A DNA stretch of 44,693 bases, taken from contig NZ_JAAXYC010000030.1 of assembly GCF_018619185.1 (NCBI RefSeq), positions 1 to 44,693 of the forward strand, read 5' to 3'. Shown one piece after another: positions 40,784 through 44,693 of this stretch; position 1 is the stretch's first letter, and every line of letters begins with the position of its first letter. A program made the translations under genes and the position numbers. This DNA comes from Streptomyces sp. McG3. Lineage in GTDB: Bacteria > Actinomycetota > Actinomycetes > Streptomycetales > Streptomycetaceae. The notes beneath the pieces were generated by a model. That model did no database searches, was not told the DNA's origin, and worked only from the letters and a program-made list of their open reading frames with translations.

Positions 40784-41634
40784 CCCGGCACGCCACGGAC
40801 CCGTTCCCCGATCTCCCGGCCACCCTGGCCTGCGGCGACGACACCGTCGCCCACTACGGCTACGCACCGGGGGCGGACGGCCGCCCCCGCCTCCACCCCG
40901 TCACCACGCTCGGCGGGATCGCCGTCACCGAGGAGCGCCCCGCCGACCACCTCCACCATCTGGGCGTCTGTGTCGCCGTCCCCGACGTCGCCGGGTACAA
41001 CTTCTGGGGCGGGCGCACCTTCGTACGGGGCCGGGGGCCCACCGCACTCGACAACCACGGCGTCCAGCGCCACCTGGCCAGGCCGCACCGCAGCCCGAAC
41101 GGCTTCACCCAGGAGCTCGGCTGGGAAGCCGCCGGCGTCGAACTCCTGCGTGAGTACCGCACCCTGTCGGCCACCCGGACCTCCGGCGCCAGCTGGGAGC
41201 TGGACTTCTCCTTCGTGCTCACCAACCCCGGGGGCACGGACCTCTCCATCGGCAGCCCGGCGACCAACGGCCGGCCGGGCGCCGGGTACGGCGGCTTCTT
41301 CTGGCGTGCCCCCAAGGAGGCCGAACCGCCGACGGTGTTCAGCGCCGCGCACGAGGGGGAGAGCGAGGTCCACGGCCGCACCGCCGACTGGCTGGCGCTC
41401 TCCGGGGGCGGCTGGACGCTCGTGTTCGTGGGGGCGACCGAGGAGACCCGGCGCGACCCGTGGTTCGTGAGGACCACCGAGTACCCGGGCGTCGGCTCCA
41501 GCCTGGCGGCGCACGAGCGGCTGCCCGTACCCGCCGGGGCGTCGGTCGTGCGCCGGATCATCACCGTCGTCGTGGACGGCCGGCCGGACCGGGAGACCGC
41601 CGCCCGGTACGCGCGCGAGGCGGTGGCCCGGTGA
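40780..41634 (+). CDS. PmoA-like protein (DUF6807)
   Basis: A 284-residue soluble beta-rich protein of the DUF6807 family, first noticed as PmoA-like. The typical motif block is seen: HPVTTLGGIAVTEERPADHL, then HHLGVCVAVPDVAGYNFWGG, and further on LTNPGGTDLSIGSPATNGRP and GYGGFFWRAP. The His cluster in DHLHHLG is strongly conserved in the family and may bind metal or substrate. Despite the name, it is not a methane monooxygenase. It is widespread next to Gfo/Idh/MocA oxidoreductases and glycosidases in sugar operons, but its activity is not known. It overlaps both neighbours (ATGA with the oxidoreductase, GTGA with GH43). No signal peptide, so it acts in the cytoplasm. Confidence 0.83.
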   Translation: MTRHATDPFPDLPATLACGDDTVAHYGYAPGADGRPRLHPVTTLGGIAVTEERPADHLHHLGVCVAVPDVAGYNFWGGRTFVRGRGPTALDNHGVQRHLARPHRSPNGFTQELGWEAAGVELLREYRTLSATRTSGASWELDFSFVLTNPGGTDLSIGSPATNGRPGAGYGGFFWRAPKEAEPPTVFSAAHEGESEVHGRTADWLALSGGGWTLVFVGATEETRRDPWFVRTTEYPGVGSSLAAHERLPVPAGASVVRRIITVVVDGRPDRETAARYAREAVAR

Positions 41635-43232
41635 GCCGGCCCTGGACCTCCGACCTCGGTGACGGGACGTACCGCAACCCGGTCCTCAACGCCGACTGGT
41701 CCGACCCCGACGTCGTCCGCGTCGGTGACGACTACTACCTCACCGCGTCCAGCTTCGGCCGGTCCCCCGGGCTGCCGCTCCTGCACTCCCGCGACCTGGT
41801 CAACTGGACCGCCGTCGGGCACGCGCTGGACCGCCTCGAACCCGCCGCCGAGTTCGCCGCTCCCCGCCACGACCGCGGGGTCTGGGCCCCCTCGCTGCGC
41901 CACCACGGCGGACGCTTCTGGATCTTCTGGGGCGATCCCGACCACGGAATCCAGCAGATCAACGCGGCCCACATTGAAGGACCTTGGAGCGCCCCTCATC
42001 TGCTCAAGGCGGGCAAGGGGTTCATCGACGCCTGCCCGCTGTGGGACGAGGAGACCGGCGAGGCCTATCTCGTCCACGCCTGGGCCAAGTCCCGCTCCGG
42101 CGTCAAGAACCGGCTCACCGGCCACCGGATGAGCCCCGACGGCCGCGAACTCCTCGACGAGGGATCGACGTTGGTGGACGCCGACCGGATTCCGGGCTGG
42201 TTCACCCTCGAAGGCCCCAAGCTCTACCGGCGCGACGGCTACTTCTGGATCCTCGCGCCGGCCGGGGGCGTGGAGACCGGCTGGCAGGGCGCGTTCCGTT
42301 CCCGGGACTTCTTCGGCCCGTACGAGGAACGCGTCGTCCTCGCCCAGGGCCGCACCGACGTCAACGGCCCCCATCAGGGCGGCTGGGTGCACACCTCCGC
42401 GGGCGAGGACTGGTTCCTCCACTTCCAGGCCCGGGGAGCGTACGGGCGGGTCGTCCACCTCCAGCCGATGCGCTGGGACGCCGAGGGCTGGCCCGTCATC
42501 GGCGACAGGGGCGAACCCGTCCCCCGGCACACCAAACCCGTCGCCCCCGCCCAGCCGGTGGCGGCGCCCGCCGTCGACGACGACTTCCCCGACGGCCGCC
42601 CCGGGGCCCAGTGGCAGTGGACGGCCAACCGACGCTCCGGCTGGACCACCCGGCACACCGGGGACGGCCTGCGGCTCACCTGCGTACGGACCGCGGACGA
42701 GCACGACCTGCGGTTGCTGCCCAACATCCTGGTCCAGCGGCTGCCCGCCGAAGCGTTCACCGTCGACGTGGACCTCGCGCTGGACAGCGGCGAACCGGGC
42801 GCCAAGGCCGGACTCGCCGTGGTGGGTGACGCCTTCGGCTGGATCGGCCTCGCGGTCGCCGCGGACGGCACACCGCGGCTCGTCCACCGCTTCGCCGAGG
42901 GCGTCGCCGCACACGAACGGGACGCGGCCGGGCCCCGCGCGTCCCCCGGCGGACGGGCCAGGCTGCGCGTCGAGGTCACGGCGGGGGCCCGCTGCCGCTT
43001 CTCCGCCGACACCGGCGACGGCTTCCGGCCCTCGGGCCAGGTCTTCGCCGCCACCCCCTGGCGCTGGGTCGGGGCCCTCCTCGGGCTCTTCGCCACCGCG
43101 CCGGCCGGGACGGGCCCCGCCGGAACGGCCCGCTTCACCGCATTCCGCGTCACCGGCCCCAACCCCCCGCAGAAGTGCACGTGTACGGATCCATCACACC
43201 CGCATCATCAGACAGAGAAGAGCCGAAAATGA
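41631..43232 (+). CDS. glycoside hydrolase family 43 protein
   Basis: A 533-residue intracellular glycosidase without signal peptide. The five-bladed beta-propeller (about 10-310) carries the GH43 triad: base Asp25 in NADWSDPDVVR, Asp133 in FIDACPLWDE and acid Glu194 in FTLEGPKLY. The C-terminal 200 residues (from VDDDFPDG) form the beta-sandwich commonly attached in GH43 exo-enzymes. The family includes beta-xylosidases and alpha-L-arabinofuranosidases acting on xylan, arabinan or their oligomers; this copy would cut imported oligomers. GTG 41631 overlaps the preceding gene. The stop overlaps the ATG of the solute-binding protein gene (43229). Confidence 0.9.
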   Translation: MSRPWTSDLGDGTYRNPVLNADWSDPDVVRVGDDYYLTASSFGRSPGLPLLHSRDLVNWTAVGHALDRLEPAAEFAAPRHDRGVWAPSLRHHGGRFWIFWGDPDHGIQQINAAHIEGPWSAPHLLKAGKGFIDACPLWDEETGEAYLVHAWAKSRSGVKNRLTGHRMSPDGRELLDEGSTLVDADRIPGWFTLEGPKLYRRDGYFWILAPAGGVETGWQGAFRSRDFFGPYEERVVLAQGRTDVNGPHQGGWVHTSAGEDWFLHFQARGAYGRVVHLQPMRWDAEGWPVIGDRGEPVPRHTKPVAPAQPVAAPAVDDDFPDGRPGAQWQWTANRRSGWTTRHTGDGLRLTCVRTADEHDLRLLPNILVQRLPAEAFTVDVDLALDSGEPGAKAGLAVVGDAFGWIGLAVAADGTPRLVHRFAEGVAAHERDAAGPRASPGGRARLRVEVTAGARCRFSADTGDGFRPSGQVFAATPWRWVGALLGLFATAPAGTGPAGTARFTAFRVTGPNPPQKCTCTDPSHPHHQTEKSRK

Positions 43233-44563
43233 CCATTTCGAAGACACAGCGGGGACGTACCGCGGCCGCGGTCTCCATCACGGCGGTGCTCGCGCTGACG
43301 GCCACCGCGTGCGGCGACGACGGCAGCGGCTCCGGCACGGAGGGCAGCGGAAAGGGCGAGATCACCTTCTGGGACAACAACGGCGGTCCGCGCACCGCCG
43401 TCTGGACCGAGATCATCGAGGACTTCGAGAAGCAGCACCCGGACATCGAGGTCACGTACGTCCCGATCCCGATCGCCGACGTCCAGTCCAAGTACGACAC
43501 CGCGATCGCGGGCGGCGGGCTGCCCGACGTCGGCGGCGTCGGCACGGCCTACCTGGCCAACATGGTCTCCCAGGAGGCCCTGGAGCCGGTCAACGACCGG
43601 CTGGAGAAGTCAGCGCTGCGGGGCAAGCTGGTCGAGTCCATGGTCGAGAGCGTCCGCGCGGCGGCCGGCCGGGGTGACGACGTCTACTCCGTACCGACCT
43701 CCGCGAACAACGGTGTGCTCTGGTACCGCACCGACCTGTTCGAGCAGGCCGGTCTGAAGGCTCCCGACACGTGGGCGAACTTCTACACGGCGGCCGAGAA
43801 GCTGACCGACGCGAAGGACAACAAGTTCGGCTACACGATCCGCGGCGGCGCCGGCTCCATCGCGCAGGCGCTGGACGCCGTCTACGGACAGTCCGGCATC
43901 ACCGAGTTCTGGGACGGCGACCGGACGACGCTCAACGACCCGAAGAACGTCGCCGCTCTGGAGAAGTACGCCGGGTTCTTCAAGAAGACCACGCCCGCCG
44001 CCGACGTCAACAACGACTTCACCAAGATGGTGGCCCAGTGGGACACCGGCACGATCGGCATGCTGAGCCACAACCTCGGCTCCTACCAGGACCATCTCAA
44101 GGCCCTCGGCGAGGAGAAGTTCGCGGGCATACCCGCTCCCATCGGGGACGGCGGCACCCGGGTGCAGGTCTCCAACCCCGTCGACGGCCTCGGCCTCTTC
44201 CGGACGAGCCGGAACAAGACCGCGGCGTGGAAGTTCATCGAGTTCGCGGCCTCCCACGCGTCCAACAGCAAGTGGAACGAGTCGGCGGGCGCCATCCCGG
44301 CCAACACCGAAGCGGCGAAGGACCCCTGGATCAAGGAGACCGAGTCGACCGCGCTGGCCGCGAAGACCCTGACCGACGGCTCCACGAAGGTCGTCGATCT
44401 GCCCTACTACCTGCCCGACTGGAACAACATCAGCAAGGCGGACAACGAGCCGGAGTTCCAGAAGGTGTTGCTCGGCAAGATCACGGCCAAGGCGTTCCTG
44501 GACGACATGGCCGAGCAGTTGAACGCCGCCAACAAGGAGTGGAAGGAGATCGGCAACGGTTGA
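43229..44563 (+). CDS. ABC sugar transporter solute-binding lipoprotein
   Basis: A 444-residue lipoprotein of the extracellular solute-binding family 1. The signal peptide ends in LALTATAC, with lipid-bearing Cys28, followed by a Gly/Ser/acidic linker. The two-lobed binding fold begins GEITFWDNNGGPRTAVWTEI and includes YSVPTSANNGVLWYRTDLF and FRTSRNKTAAWKFIEFAAS. It captures the oligosaccharide for the MalF/MalG-like permeases encoded at the start of the operon. It comes last here, after the glycosidase, which is unusual since binding-protein genes usually come first. ATG 43229 has AGAAGAG upstream and overlaps the GH43 stop. Confidence 0.93.
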   Translation: MTISKTQRGRTAAAVSITAVLALTATACGDDGSGSGTEGSGKGEITFWDNNGGPRTAVWTEIIEDFEKQHPDIEVTYVPIPIADVQSKYDTAIAGGGLPDVGGVGTAYLANMVSQEALEPVNDRLEKSALRGKLVESMVESVRAAAGRGDDVYSVPTSANNGVLWYRTDLFEQAGLKAPDTWANFYTAAEKLTDAKDNKFGYTIRGGAGSIAQALDAVYGQSGITEFWDGDRTTLNDPKNVAALEKYAGFFKKTTPAADVNNDFTKMVAQWDTGTIGMLSHNLGSYQDHLKALGEEKFAGIPAPIGDGGTRVQVSNPVDGLGLFRTSRNKTAAWKFIEFAASHASNSKWNESAGAIPANTEAAKDPWIKETESTALAAKTLTDGSTKVVDLPYYLPDWNNISKADNEPEFQKVLLGKITAKAFLDDMAEQLNAANKEWKEIGNG

Positions 44564-44693
44564 TCCGACCGCGCTTCTGCCCCTCCCCACTGACGGGGTC
44601 CGGCGGCGGCGCGGTCCCCGCCTCACCACCACTTCCGCGCTCGCACACGGCGGCGGGCCGGGGGTGGTGATCATGCCCCCTGCCCCTTTGCCC
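44564..44693. other. intergenic end of the window
   Basis: A GC-rich imperfect hairpin between about 44593 and 44620 (a 9-base arm CGGGGTCCG against its near-complement) may terminate the sugar operon. ATG at 44673 behind GGGGGTGGTG could begin another gene, but only seven codons are inside the window. Confidence 0.3.

Noticed and set aside
40860..42914. A 684-codon open frame on the - strand
   Set aside because: Antisense of DUF6807 and GH43 genes, without motifs.

Overview
The window looks like a stretch of a Streptomyces chromosome (or a close actinobacterial relative). GC is very high, codon third positions are strongly G/C-biased, GTG and even TTG starts are common, ATGA/GTGA gene overlaps are frequent, and the families are typical of the genus (DUF6233, DUF6355, DUF3159, CebR-type operators, AA10 plus CBM2, MMPL, LuxR two-component pairs). 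The many broken genes and insertion-sequence remnants in the first 13 kb resemble the variable chromosome arms. No rRNA, tRNA or CRISPR array was seen.

Region 1 (1-13.5 kb) is a decay zone with a few intact genes. It opens with a MITE-like inverted repeat, a PRC-barrel protein and a small MerR regulator behind a perfect 32-bp palindrome. After that come a frameshifted anti-sigma ATPase, a broken DUF6233 gene, a serine-protease remnant split by an IS5-family element (itself dead by one inserted base), and scraps of GNAT, XRE/TPR, Mu-type transposase, Nudix and IS630 genes. The apparently intact genes here are a secreted DUF6355 protein, an AlbA_2/Schlafen-like protein, a VOC protein, a TMEM175-type channel and a CPBP membrane protease.

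Region 2 (13.5-34 kb) is mostly intact. An unrecognised gene with a clear terminator is followed by a secreted cellulose-type lytic polysaccharide monooxygenase (AA10-CBM2) with a perfect CebR box far upstream. Then come a DrrAB-like ABC exporter with a remnant sensor kinase, an orphan type II thioesterase, a membrane-anchored EEP hydrolase, a SnoaL fragment with an alpha/beta hydrolase, and a divergent LysR/EamA pair. A compact minus-strand array follows, MerR, MMPL exporter, sensor kinase, response regulator, with MerR-type promoter geometry and a 22-bp operator-like palindrome. Next is a minus-strand group of a broken DUF3159 gene, a PapA/condensation-like acyltransferase and a secreted TAP-type peptidase.

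Region 3 (34-44.6 kb) is the most coherent system: a GntR-controlled sugar-acid module (DapA-like aldolase/dehydratase and an IlvD/Edd Fe-S dehydratase), followed by a second, translationally coupled operon. That operon encodes two MalFG-type permeases, a Gfo/Idh/MocA oxidoreductase, a DUF6807 (PmoA-like) protein, a GH43 glycosidase and the lipoprotein solute-binding protein, behind a LacI/CRE-like operator. I infer uptake and hydrolysis of a pentose-containing (probably arabino- or xylo-) oligosaccharide and non-phosphorylative oxidation of the sugar through an aldonate and a 2-keto-3-deoxy acid. The substrate and the role of DUF6807 are not shown by the sequence.
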